DNA from: Chitinophaga pinensis
Lineage (GTDB): Bacteria > Bacteroidota > Bacteroidia > Chitinophagales > Chitinophagaceae
Reading direction: 5' to 3'
Assembly (NCBI GenBank): GCA_902167325.1
Contig: LR632930.1
Location: 310,001 to 374,000, forward strand
Length of the DNA stretch: 64,000 nt
Positions 45,346-53,353 of this stretch are shown in pieces; the first letter of the stretch is position 1; the number at the start of each line of letters is the position of its first letter. Both the position numbers and the translations under genes were made by a program. The notes under the pieces were generated by a model that had not been told where the DNA came from, ran no database searches, and worked only from the letters and a program-made list of their open reading frames with translations.

Positions 45346-46749
45346 TTAGTATGCCTGCTGATTGGGGTTGAAAATAGCCCAGCCAGCCATCCAGTTGTCT
45401 ATACCGAAAGCGCCACGGAAAGTCTCCGTTTTGATGCCGGTAGCGGCCTGGAATGTACCTGTAAGGGCCGGAGTACCCGGTTTAGGCAGGAAGTTGGGAG
45501 TGGTCAGGTTGAAGGGATCGTTCAGGCCCACAGCATCTGCACTGGCGGCTACCAGGTTAAACTGGCCTGCGCTTTCTGCTTTCGCTTTAATGAGGAGCGC
45601 TGCGGCGGCGATCATCTGGCCCTGTACATCTTTAGAGATCGGATCTGCGGGGAACTGGGCACCGGTCAGGATGCGGGCAGTAGCAGAGTCGGTAGTGAAT
45701 GGCTTGGCTACTGCAAACACTACGTTGTTTTTGAAAGAAGAAGTACCAGCGTTGAAAGCGTCGTAAGAGGATTTAGATTCTACTGACAGGCCGCCTTTCT
45801 GAGAACCCAGGATAATGGAGTTCACGAAAGTGAAACGGGTGGACCTTCTCCAGCGGTTGCCATAGTTGTGGTTAGAGGCAGTACCGGCGGCATTATTGGG
45901 TCCGATGATAGTCATATTGGAAATCACCGGATGGGTGAAAGGCTCGGCCTGGGTGCTGGAACCATCGTTATCGCACTCGATACCATTTCCGGCATCTCCG
46001 GGATCAACGAAAGTAGGGATACGGAGGGCTACTGCGTACTGTACGGTACCACGGTATCCGAAGTCGAAATCGAAATCATCGTCTGCAGTGCCATAAGCTA
46101 CCAGGTGGGTAGGGCTTACAGTGCCGCCAAAGAATTCGAAAGCATCGTCGTTAGCGTAAGAAGTCATTACATGATCGATCACTGTACCGCGACCAACAGC
46201 ACCCATTGTGAGGGCATTGATCTCAGAGTTAGGCTGAGCGGCGATACCTGCGTATTCGATACGAACATATTTCAGGATACCGGAGTTATCATCGTCATCG
46301 TTACCTCCATAGGGGCGGCCTACACCGCCTTCGATCTGAGGTTCGGTGCTACGGTTGGTTTTGGCACGGCCAAGGATGATGATACCACCCCAGTCGCCCG
46401 GGTTACGCTGGCCTGCAGGTTTACCGGAGGTAAATACGATAGGCTTGGCGGCAGTACCGGTGGCGTAGATCTTCGCGCCACGCTCAATGATCAGCGCGCC
46501 TTTTTCGGTGACATCACTTTTAATGATGGTACCTTCCTGAATAGTAAGGGTAGTGCCTTCTTTAAAGTACACGTATCCTTTCAGGGTCCATACTTTATCG
46601 TTTGTAAGCGTCTTGCTCGTGGTCTGTTCTCCGCTCAGCGTGGTAGGCTGGTCCGGCGTCAGATCGTCATCGTCTGTATTATTGTTACGGCAGGAAGAGA
46701 GCGCTACCGCTGTACCTAAAGTAAAAGCAAAGAATTTTACAAGTTTCAT
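45346..46749 (-). CDS. Exported lipoprotein with predicted right-handed beta-helix, Pho-type promoter
   Basis: The 467-aa product begins MKLVKFFAFTLGTAVALSSC with a lipobox (Cys20), then an acidic linker (TDDDDLTPDQ). The rest looks like a parallel beta-helix: repeated short strands (GTTLTIQEGTIIKSD, GALIIERGAKIYATG, WGGIIILGRAK, HPVISNMTIIGPNN, FTFVNSIILGS) with Asp-rich turns (GGNDDDDNSG, TADDDFDFDFG) that may bind calcium. It is probably exposed at the outer membrane. It follows the large TonB receptor and has its own promoter with four 11-bp repeats. A role as surface partner of that receptor in capturing a phosphorus compound is inferred. Confidence 0.7.
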   Translation of the reverse strand: MKLVKFFAFTLGTAVALSSCRNNNTDDDDLTPDQPTTLSGEQTTSKTLTNDKVWTLKGYVYFKEGTTLTIQEGTIIKSDVTEKGALIIERGAKIYATGTAAKPIVFTSGKPAGQRNPGDWGGIIILGRAKTNRSTEPQIEGGVGRPYGGNDDDDNSGILKYVRIEYAGIAAQPNSEINALTMGAVGRGTVIDHVMTSYANDDAFEFFGGTVSPTHLVAYGTADDDFDFDFGYRGTVQYAVALRIPTFVDPGDAGNGIECDNDGSSTQAEPFTHPVISNMTIIGPNNAAGTASNHNYGNRWRRSTRFTFVNSIILGSQKGGLSVESKSSYDAFNAGTSSFKNNVVFAVAKPFTTDSATARILTGAQFPADPISKDVQGQMIAAAALLIKAKAESAGQFNLVAASADAVGLNDPFNLTTPNFLPKPGTPALTGTFQAATGIKTETFRGAFGIDNWMAGWAIFNPNQQAY

Positions 46750-46781
46750 TCGAACAGATTTTCAGTGATTGAATTGCAGTG

Positions 46782-46837
46782 CAAAAGTGCTGAGTGTATG
46801 TTATGCATACTTTAACGCAGCGTTATGAAATTGTTAC
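46782..46837 (-). promoter_or_regulatory. Pho-type promoter of the beta-helix lipoprotein gene
   Basis: Minus strand, 5' to 3': units GTAACAATTTC, ATAACGCTGCG, TTAAAGTATGC, ATAACATACAC (46837 down to 46794), a 4-bp spacer TCAG, then CACTTTTG as a weak -7 element (46782-46789). The ATG follows about 33 bp later. The -33 position is occupied by the repeats, as in activator-dependent Pho promoters. Confidence 0.65.
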
Positions 46838-46847
46838 TGTACCTCGT

Positions 46848-49670
46848 TCATTTATTCTTTCCCAGACCAAACTGGTATGTGAAATTCAACGAAATATTTG
46901 TGCCCGGGCGGAGGGAGTTGATGATCTGATCAACACCTTCTTTATAAGCCTTTTTGCTGTCGTTGTTCTGATAGAAAAGCACCTTCTGGTTCAGCAGGTC
47001 GCTCACATTCAGGCGCAGTTCTCCTTTCTTGTTCAGGATCTTCTTACCGATCTGTAAATCGATCAGGTCGCGGCCTTTCTCATAAATGTGTTCGTATCCT
47101 TCGAAGCCAACGAGGTATACACGTTGCCCCATTTTGTTGTACAGCAGTCCGAATGTGAGATCCGTTTCGGGCTGTACATACTGGATACCGGCATTGATGA
47201 GGTAAGGGCTCTGCCCCTGCAGGCCACGCTGTGCCAGCTGGTCTGAAGTGAGCCCCTGCAGGTCTACAGAAGAATGGATGTAGGAGAAGTTGGCGAATGC
47301 AGTCGTATTATCGAAGAAAGGCTCGCTGGAAATGAAGTCCAGCTTCTTGCGGAACTCCAGTTCAAAACCGTAAGACTGTGCTTTGGGTACGTTCTGGAAC
47401 AGGATCTGACGGCGGTTAGGGGTAGATCCCGGATCTACTACCTGCTCGATCGCATCCTGGAAATGCTTGAAGAAAACGGAAGCCGTGATCGCCTCCCCTA
47501 CTCCCGGATACAGCTCATAACGCAGATCGGCATTGGTGATCAGTGCGCGCTTCAGATTCGGGTTACCAATCATGCTGCTGTAGGTCACGAAGTCGTAGAA
47601 AGAGAAATAGCTCAGCTCACGCAGTTCAGGACGGGATACCGTTCTGCTGCCGCTCAGGCGGAGGTTCGACTTATCGTTCAGTGCATAGGAAATATTGGCG
47701 CTGGGCAACAGGTCAAAGAAAGTAACGTCCTGCTTAACTCTTTTACCGGAGAAGTCGGCCGTGCGGATAAACTGGTAGTAAGACTCGCCACGCGCTCCCC
47801 AAACTACACGTACCTTTTCACCGATCTTATTATCGAACTGTACATATCCTGCGATGAGGTCAGAGGTAGCACTGTATTTGTCGGAGTTGTTGGTGATCTC
47901 ATCTATACGCAGTCCGTTTGTACGGATATTGTTCTGCGCGAAGATTTCGCCTGGAGCCAATTTCAGTATTTCCTGATCGTAGCCGGTATTAACACCCACA
48001 TATCCGAGGATGCGTGCGCTGAAATCGCGCTGGCGGTAGAGCTTCTGGCCACCTACCTTCACGCTTTGCTTCACACCGGAGATGTTGAACGGAACGGTCA
48101 GTGAACCCATACCGCCAATGCCATACTCTTCGAGAGAAGACCAGAAGCGGGAAACGTTACGCGCTGCGGTGTTAACAGGGATCATGGCCTTGAAAGTGTC
48201 TGCAGGGTTAAAGTTGCGCTTATAAGTGAGCACTTTCATATCGGGCTGGTCGCGGTTAGTGAGCGAGTAGTTCACGTTCCAGTCCAGCTTCCAGTCGCGG
48301 GAATTCAGTTTGTGGCTGCCTTCCAGCTGGGAGTTGAGCATCGTCTTGATGGTCATATCCTGACCGTAGCTCAGCTGTTCGCCGTTGATATCGTTGTTGC
48401 TGCCGGAGCGGAAGATGTAGTTGTTATCGAGGATGCGGTTAAAGATGTTCTTGAACGAGATCTTATTGTTGCGCTTCACATAAGTGAAGTTGGCAATGGC
48501 ACCAAGACTGGTATTGTACTTATATAATTCTTCCCCGAAGTTAAAGCTGCGTACTTTGCCGGATTCATAATCTGAACGCTCGCCTTTCTGAATGTTCTCA
48601 GAATTGCGGTAAGTAACGCTGATGATGCTGCCGAAAGATCCGTCTTTCTTCAACCGGATGCGGTTGCCCCAGGTAACCTGGTAGCTTTGCGCAGGCAATG
48701 CTTTGCCCTGGTTGCTGACAGCCCAATTGTTCTTGAAATCACGGGAAAGCGACAGTTGATTGTCGAGGCTCAGTGCTGCATATTTTGCGCGGGTAGACGG
48801 GAAAGAAGAAGGCAGCTTGCGTGAGCCGTCATCAAAAGTGAGCCAGTCGGTTTTACCACGCTCCATGCTCTGCGTTTCCTTGAAAGTGGTTTGGGTGTTA
48901 TAGCCCATACCGATGTTGAAGGAAAGGAAGTTTTCGGTGGGAATATCTTTTGTATATACCTGTACAAGACCGCCGGCAAAGTCTGCAGGCATTTCCGGAG
49001 AAGCGGTCTTATTGATAATGATATTATCGATCAGGTTAGAAGGAATGAGGTCGAAGGAAAACGCTTTACGATCCGGCTCGGTGCTGGGGAGCATGGCGTT
49101 GTTGATGGTGGCCGAGTTGTAACGGTCGTTCAGGCCACGTACAATGATGTATTTATTATCCTGTATGCTGGCGCCGCTCACGCGTTTAAGCACTTCAGAC
49201 GTATTACGGTCCGGACTGCGGCGGATGCTTTCGCCGGAAATACCGCTGGAAATGCTGGGGTTATTTTTTTGCGCAACATAAAGGGCGTTGATGGTTTCCT
49301 GTTTGTAGGAACCGCGGATCACCACTTCCTTCAGGTCTTTGGACTTGGGTTCGTCCAGCGCTATATCCAGATTGGTAACCTGACCGGTTTTCACCACCAC
49401 TTCGGAGATGGATTTGGTCTGGTAGCCCATGTATTTAAAATCGAGGGTATAAGTACCCGGCGCAAGCTGGAGGATGTAACGGCCTTCTACGTCCGTTACG
49501 GCGCCTTTGGCAGTGTTTTGAACCATCACGGTCACACCGATCAGGAGTTCGCCTGTTTTTTTGTCTGACAGTTTGCCGGTCACTTTCCCGGATCCATCCT
49601 GCGCGAAGGCCGGCAGGCAGGCGACACATAAAATCCCGATAATTTGTACAGCAGTAATAATGCGTTTCAC
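46848..49670 (-). CDS. Large TonB-dependent receptor (940 aa) under a Pho-type promoter
   Basis: It starts at GTG 49670 (KRIITAVQIIGILCVACLPA signal peptide); no in-frame ATG lies nearby. In order: signal peptide, carboxypeptidase-like regulatory domain (GKVTGKLSDKKTGELLIGV, about 28-110), plug (SGESIRRSPDRNTSEVLKRV, IIVRGLNDRYNSATINNAML), and a barrel of about 700 residues (RVSGSRTVSRPELRELSYFS; final strands NISLNFTYQFGLGKNK). It is followed 98 bp later by the beta-helix lipoprotein; there is no SusD homologue. The promoter suggests induction by phosphate limitation. The substrate is unknown, possibly a phosphorus-containing compound or metal phosphate. Confidence 0.9.
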   Translation of the reverse strand: MKRIITAVQIIGILCVACLPAFAQDGSGKVTGKLSDKKTGELLIGVTVMVQNTAKGAVTDVEGRYILQLAPGTYTLDFKYMGYQTKSISEVVVKTGQVTNLDIALDEPKSKDLKEVVIRGSYKQETINALYVAQKNNPSISSGISGESIRRSPDRNTSEVLKRVSGASIQDNKYIIVRGLNDRYNSATINNAMLPSTEPDRKAFSFDLIPSNLIDNIIINKTASPEMPADFAGGLVQVYTKDIPTENFLSFNIGMGYNTQTTFKETQSMERGKTDWLTFDDGSRKLPSSFPSTRAKYAALSLDNQLSLSRDFKNNWAVSNQGKALPAQSYQVTWGNRIRLKKDGSFGSIISVTYRNSENIQKGERSDYESGKVRSFNFGEELYKYNTSLGAIANFTYVKRNNKISFKNIFNRILDNNYIFRSGSNNDINGEQLSYGQDMTIKTMLNSQLEGSHKLNSRDWKLDWNVNYSLTNRDQPDMKVLTYKRNFNPADTFKAMIPVNTAARNVSRFWSSLEEYGIGGMGSLTVPFNISGVKQSVKVGGQKLYRQRDFSARILGYVGVNTGYDQEILKLAPGEIFAQNNIRTNGLRIDEITNNSDKYSATSDLIAGYVQFDNKIGEKVRVVWGARGESYYQFIRTADFSGKRVKQDVTFFDLLPSANISYALNDKSNLRLSGSRTVSRPELRELSYFSFYDFVTYSSMIGNPNLKRALITNADLRYELYPGVGEAITASVFFKHFQDAIEQVVDPGSTPNRRQILFQNVPKAQSYGFELEFRKKLDFISSEPFFDNTTAFANFSYIHSSVDLQGLTSDQLAQRGLQGQSPYLINAGIQYVQPETDLTFGLLYNKMGQRVYLVGFEGYEHIYEKGRDLIDLQIGKKILNKKGELRLNVSDLLNQKVLFYQNNDSKKAYKEGVDQIINSLRPGTNISLNFTYQFGLGKNK

Positions 49671-49693
49671 GATTTGTGTATTGATTACGGCTG

Positions 49694-49749
49694 CAAAACT
49701 ACCATGGTGCCATTACGCCAATGTTAAGCCAATATTACCAGAATGTTAA
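49694..49749 (-). promoter_or_regulatory. Pho-type promoter of the large TonB receptor
   Basis: Minus strand: units TTAACATTCTG, GTAATATTGGC, TTAACATTGGC, GTAATGGCACC (49749 down to 49706), spacer ATGG, then a perfect -7 element TAGTTTTG (49694-49701), 23 bp before the GTG start. This is the clearest of the four arrays. Confidence 0.75.
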
Positions 49750-49827
49750 TTGTTAAGAAATCATTAAAGAATTATTAACAACACAGGGAAACCTGTTGCT
49801 GCAGATGCTTTCAACGGGATGCAGGTA

Positions 49828-50211
49828 TTACATCGCAGGGTTACCTCCCTGGCGCAGCAGCCATTCAATAGAGAGATCCACGCCACGGGCGGGCGGAGGG
49901 TTATCAGAAATAGGCGGTAACTGAAACAGGCGGAGACTTTTGTTCATAAAGGGTTTCTGGTTCATGTTGCACAGTTCGAGCGAGAAATGGAACTTCTCTT
50001 CCAGCTCTTCCTCGAACTCGCGGAGACTGAGGGTTTCATCGATATGGAATTCCACCATCTCGTCTTCTTCCAGTCCTGCTTCGCGGAGTGTATTGAAACC
50101 ATTTGCAAGGGTATGACGGATATAAACGGCTGCATTACAGTGGAGTAACCGCTGTATCTGCATCTGTAAAAGGGATATCGTCATGAGTGGGTGTAGCTTG
50201 AGCGTCTTCAT
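49828..50211 (-). CDS. 127-aa protein of unknown function under a Pho-type promoter
   Basis: I do not recognise a family. The product is mixed: an N-terminal amphipathic stretch (MTISLLQMQIQRLLHCNAAVYIRHTLANGF), an acidic middle (REAGLEEDEMVEFHIDETLSLREFEEELEEKF), and a C-terminal part ending SIEWLLRQGG. It has no signal peptide and is probably cytoplasmic. It stands alone between the metallophosphoesterase and TonB receptor genes, with its own four-repeat promoter 20 bp upstream. This suggests a regulatory or adaptor role in the phosphate response, but that is only context. Confidence 0.6.
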   Translation of the reverse strand: MKTLKLHPLMTISLLQMQIQRLLHCNAAVYIRHTLANGFNTLREAGLEEDEMVEFHIDETLSLREFEEELEEKFHFSLELCNMNQKPFMNKSLRLFQLPPISDNPPPARGVDLSIEWLLRQGGNPAM

Positions 50212-50231
50212 CTATCATCGGATCGGTTACC

Positions 50232-50287
50232 CAAACTTACAGCCGCAGGGTTATGTAAATATTAAGCAAACGTTATAAATGTGTGAA
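50232..50287 (-). promoter_or_regulatory. Pho-type promoter of the 127-aa gene
   Basis: Minus strand: units TTCACACATTT, ATAACGTTTGC, TTAATATTTAC, ATAACCCTGCG (50287 down to 50244), spacer GCTG, then TAAGTTTG (50232-50239), a perfect -7 match 20 bp before the ATG. The array abuts the stop codon of the upstream metallophosphoesterase gene. Confidence 0.7.
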
Positions 50288-50289
50288 AA

Positions 50290-51117
50290 TTAACGGGTGA
50301 AGGAAACTGAGCGGGCAACAGCACTCCATTCAAGCAACAGCGATTCATCCTCTTCTTCCACTACGGGGGCTTTCTTTTCCGCGTGCTGGTAAAGGAGCCA
50401 TTCGCCATTGGCATACTCCAGGGCCGTGAGGCTTTCCACCCAGTCGCCCGAATTGAGGTAGGTTACCTTCCGGCCATTCACGGTTTCTTCCCTGATCACC
50501 GGTTGGTGGATATGCCCGCAGCATACTACGTCTATTTCCTTATCGGCTGCTATTTCCACTACCGTTTGCTCAAAATCGGAAATGAATTTAACCGCCTGCT
50601 TTACACCTGCCTTTATTTTCCGGGAAAACGACATCTTCTCTCTCCCCATCTTTTCGAGGAGGTGATTGACGAGGCGGTTCAGGATAATGAGGAGATCATA
50701 ACCCTTTCCGCCCAGCTTGGCCAGCCATTTGGAGTTCTTCATGGTTACATCATATACATCTCCATGAAAAAACCAGTGCTTTTTACCATCCACATCCAGC
50801 ATCAGCTTATTATCGATGAGGAAATTGCCCAGTCCGAAGCCTGCATATTTACGAAGGGCCTCGTCGTGGTTACCGGTGAGGTAATACACATCCGTTCCTT
50901 TGCCCATCATTTTCAGGATGCGGCGGATTACTTTGGTGTGAGACTTGGGGAAGTACCGCTTACTGAACTGCCAGATGTCGATAATATCACCGTTGAGGAT
51001 GAGGATCCTGGGCTGGATGGAGTCCAGGTATTGGGCGAGCTCTTTAGCGTGACAGCCGTAGATTCCGAGGTGGACGTCGGAAATTACTACAATATCCAGT
51101 GGTCGTTTGTCTGACAT
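50290..51117 (-). CDS. Calcineurin-like metallophosphoesterase (LpxH/PlcP type) under a Pho-type promoter
   Basis: The 275-aa product (ATG at 51117, MSDKRPLDIVVISDVHLG; a GTG-initiated longer frame lies within the promoter) carries the full dimetal motif set: SDVHLG (Asp14, His16), LNGDIIDIW, TGNHDEALRKY, FHGDVYD and CCGHIHQP. This group is usually labelled UDP-2,3-diacylglucosamine diphosphatase. PhoB-controlled PlcP phospholipases of phosphate-starved bacteria belong to the same superfamily and are often given that label. With a Pho-type promoter upstream, a lipid-remodelling phospholipase C role is the more interesting reading, though not proven. Confidence 0.8.
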   Translation of the reverse strand: MSDKRPLDIVVISDVHLGIYGCHAKELAQYLDSIQPRILILNGDIIDIWQFSKRYFPKSHTKVIRRILKMMGKGTDVYYLTGNHDEALRKYAGFGLGNFLIDNKLMLDVDGKKHWFFHGDVYDVTMKNSKWLAKLGGKGYDLLIILNRLVNHLLEKMGREKMSFSRKIKAGVKQAVKFISDFEQTVVEIAADKEIDVVCCGHIHQPVIREETVNGRKVTYLNSGDWVESLTALEYANGEWLLYQHAEKKAPVVEEEDESLLLEWSAVARSVSFTR

Positions 51118-51203
51118 TTGATCGTTTAAGAGGGCTTTCTGCAACTTTTTAACATCACAATTGTTACATATATGATGTGGCGGTAAGGCCCTGAATTCCA
51201 CTA

Positions 51204-51259
51204 CAAAGGAAAAAATGCTATATTACTCTTATATTAATTCAATGTTACCAAAACATTAA
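51204..51259 (-). promoter_or_regulatory. Pho-type promoter of the metallophosphoesterase gene
   Basis: Minus strand: units TTAATGTTTTG, GTAACATTGAA, TTAATATAAGA, GTAATATAGCA (51259 down to 51216), spacer TTTT, then TTCCTTTG (51204-51211) as -7 element with one mismatch. The leader to the ATG at 51117 is about 80 nt. Confidence 0.65.
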
Positions 51260-51296
51260 TTCTCAATTTTTCCAGGTACTATTTCTTTCAGAAAGC

Positions 51297-51304
51297 TAAT
51301 TTTG
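51297..51304 (+). promoter_or_regulatory. Candidate -7 element of the DUF47-Pit operon
   Basis: TAATTTTG matches TAnnTTTG, 29 bp before the ATG at 51334. The 44 bp in Pho-box register upstream contain no TTAACA-like units. Confidence 0.4.
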
Positions 51305-51333
51305 CGGCAAATTTTCAACTAACACAAACTTTT

Positions 51334-51984
51334 ATGGGAGGCTTTAATTCTATTGTGAAATTGTTCATGCCGAAAGACAGAGTGTTCTATTCTCTTTTCG
51401 AGGATGTGGCGGCAAACCTGACAGAGATGGGCAAAGTGCTGGTGGAACTGGTGGAGACAAAGGATCCGACAGTCCGGAAAGATAAAGTTCACCTGATTGA
51501 GCGGCTGGAGCATAAAAACGATGACCTTACGCATCGTATTTTCGTAGAATTAGGTCAAAACTTCATAACTCCCTTCGACCGGGAAGATATTCACTATCTC
51601 GCCTCTACGCTGGATGACGTGGCGGATTACATTCATGGTTCTGCCAAGCGTATCGATATGTACAAGGTGGTGGAGATCAATGACAGCATCCGTAAACTGG
51701 CGGATTTGATCAACCAGGGTGTACTGGAACTGGCGCGTGCCATTCCTGAACTGCGTACCATGAGCAACATGCGGGCTATCACCGATGCCTGTGTGAAGAT
51801 CAACAGCCTGGAAAACCATGCGGACGATATTTATGACCGTGCGATTGCCGACCTGTTTGACCAGGAAAGCAATGCGGTAGAGCTGATCAAGATGCGCGAA
51901 ATCTATCAGGCGCTGGAAATCGCTACCGACAAGTGCGAAGATTGCGCCAACGTGATAGAAACCATCATCATTAAATATGCGTAG
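51334..51984 (+). CDS. DUF47 (PhoU-like) phosphate transport accessory protein
   Basis: The 216-aa all-helical protein contains the DUF47 signature LVEGVETKD-like N-terminal region (LVELVETKDPTVRKDKVHLIERLEHKNDDLTHRIFVELGQNFITPFDREDIHYLASTLDDVADYI, residues about 33-100) and a C-terminal helical half (EIYQALEIATDKCEDCANVIE). DUF47 proteins are PhoU relatives that accompany Pit transporters and are thought to gate or regulate phosphate uptake. It is 18 bp upstream of the pit gene. Confidence 0.93.
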   Translation: MGGFNSIVKLFMPKDRVFYSLFEDVAANLTEMGKVLVELVETKDPTVRKDKVHLIERLEHKNDDLTHRIFVELGQNFITPFDREDIHYLASTLDDVADYIHGSAKRIDMYKVVEINDSIRKLADLINQGVLELARAIPELRTMSNMRAITDACVKINSLENHADDIYDRAIADLFDQESNAVELIKMREIYQALEIATDKCEDCANVIETIIIKYA

Positions 51985-52002
51985 CCGCTAATCCGACAAC
52001 TC

Positions 52003-53010
52003 ATGACATTTCTGGTAGTCATTATTATACTGGCATTTATTTTCGATTATATAAACGGATTCCACGATGCGGCCAACTCTATCGCCACCATCGTGTCCAC
52101 CAAAGTGCTGACGCCTTTTCAGGCGGTATTGTGGGCCGCGTTATTCAACTTTGCGGCGTTTTTCGTTTCCAAATATTTTTACGGGGAGTTCAAGGTGGGT
52201 AATACCATCGCTAAATCGGTGTTTGAGGAATTCATTACACTGAAAGTGATCTTTTCGGGTCTTGTAGCTGCCATCATCTGGAACCTGCTGACCTGGTGGT
52301 ACGGTATCCCGTCCAGCTCCTCTCACACCCTGATCGGGGGCTTCATTGGAGCAGCAGTTGCCAACTCTCATGGCGCCTTCAGCGTGATCAACTTCGCAAA
52401 AGTATTGCCTACGGTGTATTTCATTGTGCTGGCTCCGCTTATCGGTATGGTGGTCGCATTTATTATTACGGTGATCATCGTAAACATCTCCCGTAAGGCT
52501 AACCCTTACAAAGCGGAGAACTGGTTCAAGCGCCTGCAGCTGGTTTCATCAGCAGCATTCAGCCTTGGCCACGGTGGTAACGATGCGCAGAAGGTAATGG
52601 GTATCATCGCTGCCGCTATGGTGGCGCACGGCAGCATCGGCACCCTCAAGGATGTGCCGGACTGGGTACCTTTCTCCTGTTTCGCGGCCATTGCGCTGGG
52701 AACACTCAGTGGCGGCTGGAAGATCATTAAAACAATGGGTACCCGTATCACGAAGGTGACACCCCTCGAAGGTGTGAGTGCCGAAACTGCGGGCGCCATT
52801 ACCCTGTATATGACCGAAAGCCTCGGTATCCCCGTGAGCACTACCCACACCATCGTGGGTTCCATCATCGGTGTAGGTGCCACCAAGCGCCTGTCGGCCG
52901 TACGCTGGGGGGTAACGGTAAACCTGCTCTGGGCATGGATACTTACGATTCCGATCAGTGCAGCCCTGGCTGCGGTGGTCTTCTTTATCGTGAACCTCTT
53001 CGTTAAATAG
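52003..53010 (+). CDS. pit: Low-affinity inorganic phosphate transporter, PiT family
   Basis: Membrane symporter for phosphate (usually as a metal-phosphate complex). The 335-aa protein has the duplicated PiT signatures GFHDAANSIATIVSTKVLTP (about 20-39) and GGNDAQKVMGIIAAAM (about 190-205), and the GIPVSTTHTIVGSIIGVG segment near the C-terminus, with about ten membrane helices. It is cotranscribed with the DUF47 gene. Its promoter side lacks the Pho-type repeats, fitting constitutive uptake. Confidence 0.95.
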   Translation: MTFLVVIIILAFIFDYINGFHDAANSIATIVSTKVLTPFQAVLWAALFNFAAFFVSKYFYGEFKVGNTIAKSVFEEFITLKVIFSGLVAAIIWNLLTWWYGIPSSSSHTLIGGFIGAAVANSHGAFSVINFAKVLPTVYFIVLAPLIGMVVAFIITVIIVNISRKANPYKAENWFKRLQLVSSAAFSLGHGGNDAQKVMGIIAAAMVAHGSIGTLKDVPDWVPFSCFAAIALGTLSGGWKIIKTMGTRITKVTPLEGVSAETAGAITLYMTESLGIPVSTTHTIVGSIIGVGATKRLSAVRWGVTVNLLWAWILTIPISAALAAVVFFIVNLFVK

Positions 53011-53353
53011 CTGATTTTCAATCGGAATATCTAAAAGCCGCCTTACACAGGGCGGCTTTTTTTTTGAAAACCAGTTCTAAGTGCCTGTAAATCAGCTGAT
53101 ACTATAAATTGCTGTTATACTGCTATATGATTACAGACAGCGCGATTGCAGCCCAATTAAATAGTATTCTCTTTATTAGCCCTTGTTCGTGCATGTTTTT
53201 CCGGCATCCGCATGACAAATCACCGACCGGAAGGGGGCCAAAACCAGGGGAAACAGGGCCGGGAGGGTTATAAAATTGCATTAAATCACAAAATAATAGG
53301 GGATATAGGAAGGTTCGACTATTTTTGTGCCTCCAAAAATTTGATAATTAGCC
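53011..53353. other. 343-bp gene-free spacer between pit and rfbA
   Basis: It contains the pit terminator (about 53033-53066) and, near the right end, TATTTTTG at 53320-53327, a -7-like element 26 bp before rfbA. The rest is AT-rich sequence without coding character; I see no RNA gene. Confidence 0.5.
53033..53066 (+). terminator. Terminator after pit
   Basis: AAAAGCCGCC and GGGCGGCTTTT arms with a 6-7 nt loop and a run of nine T. Confidence 0.9.
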
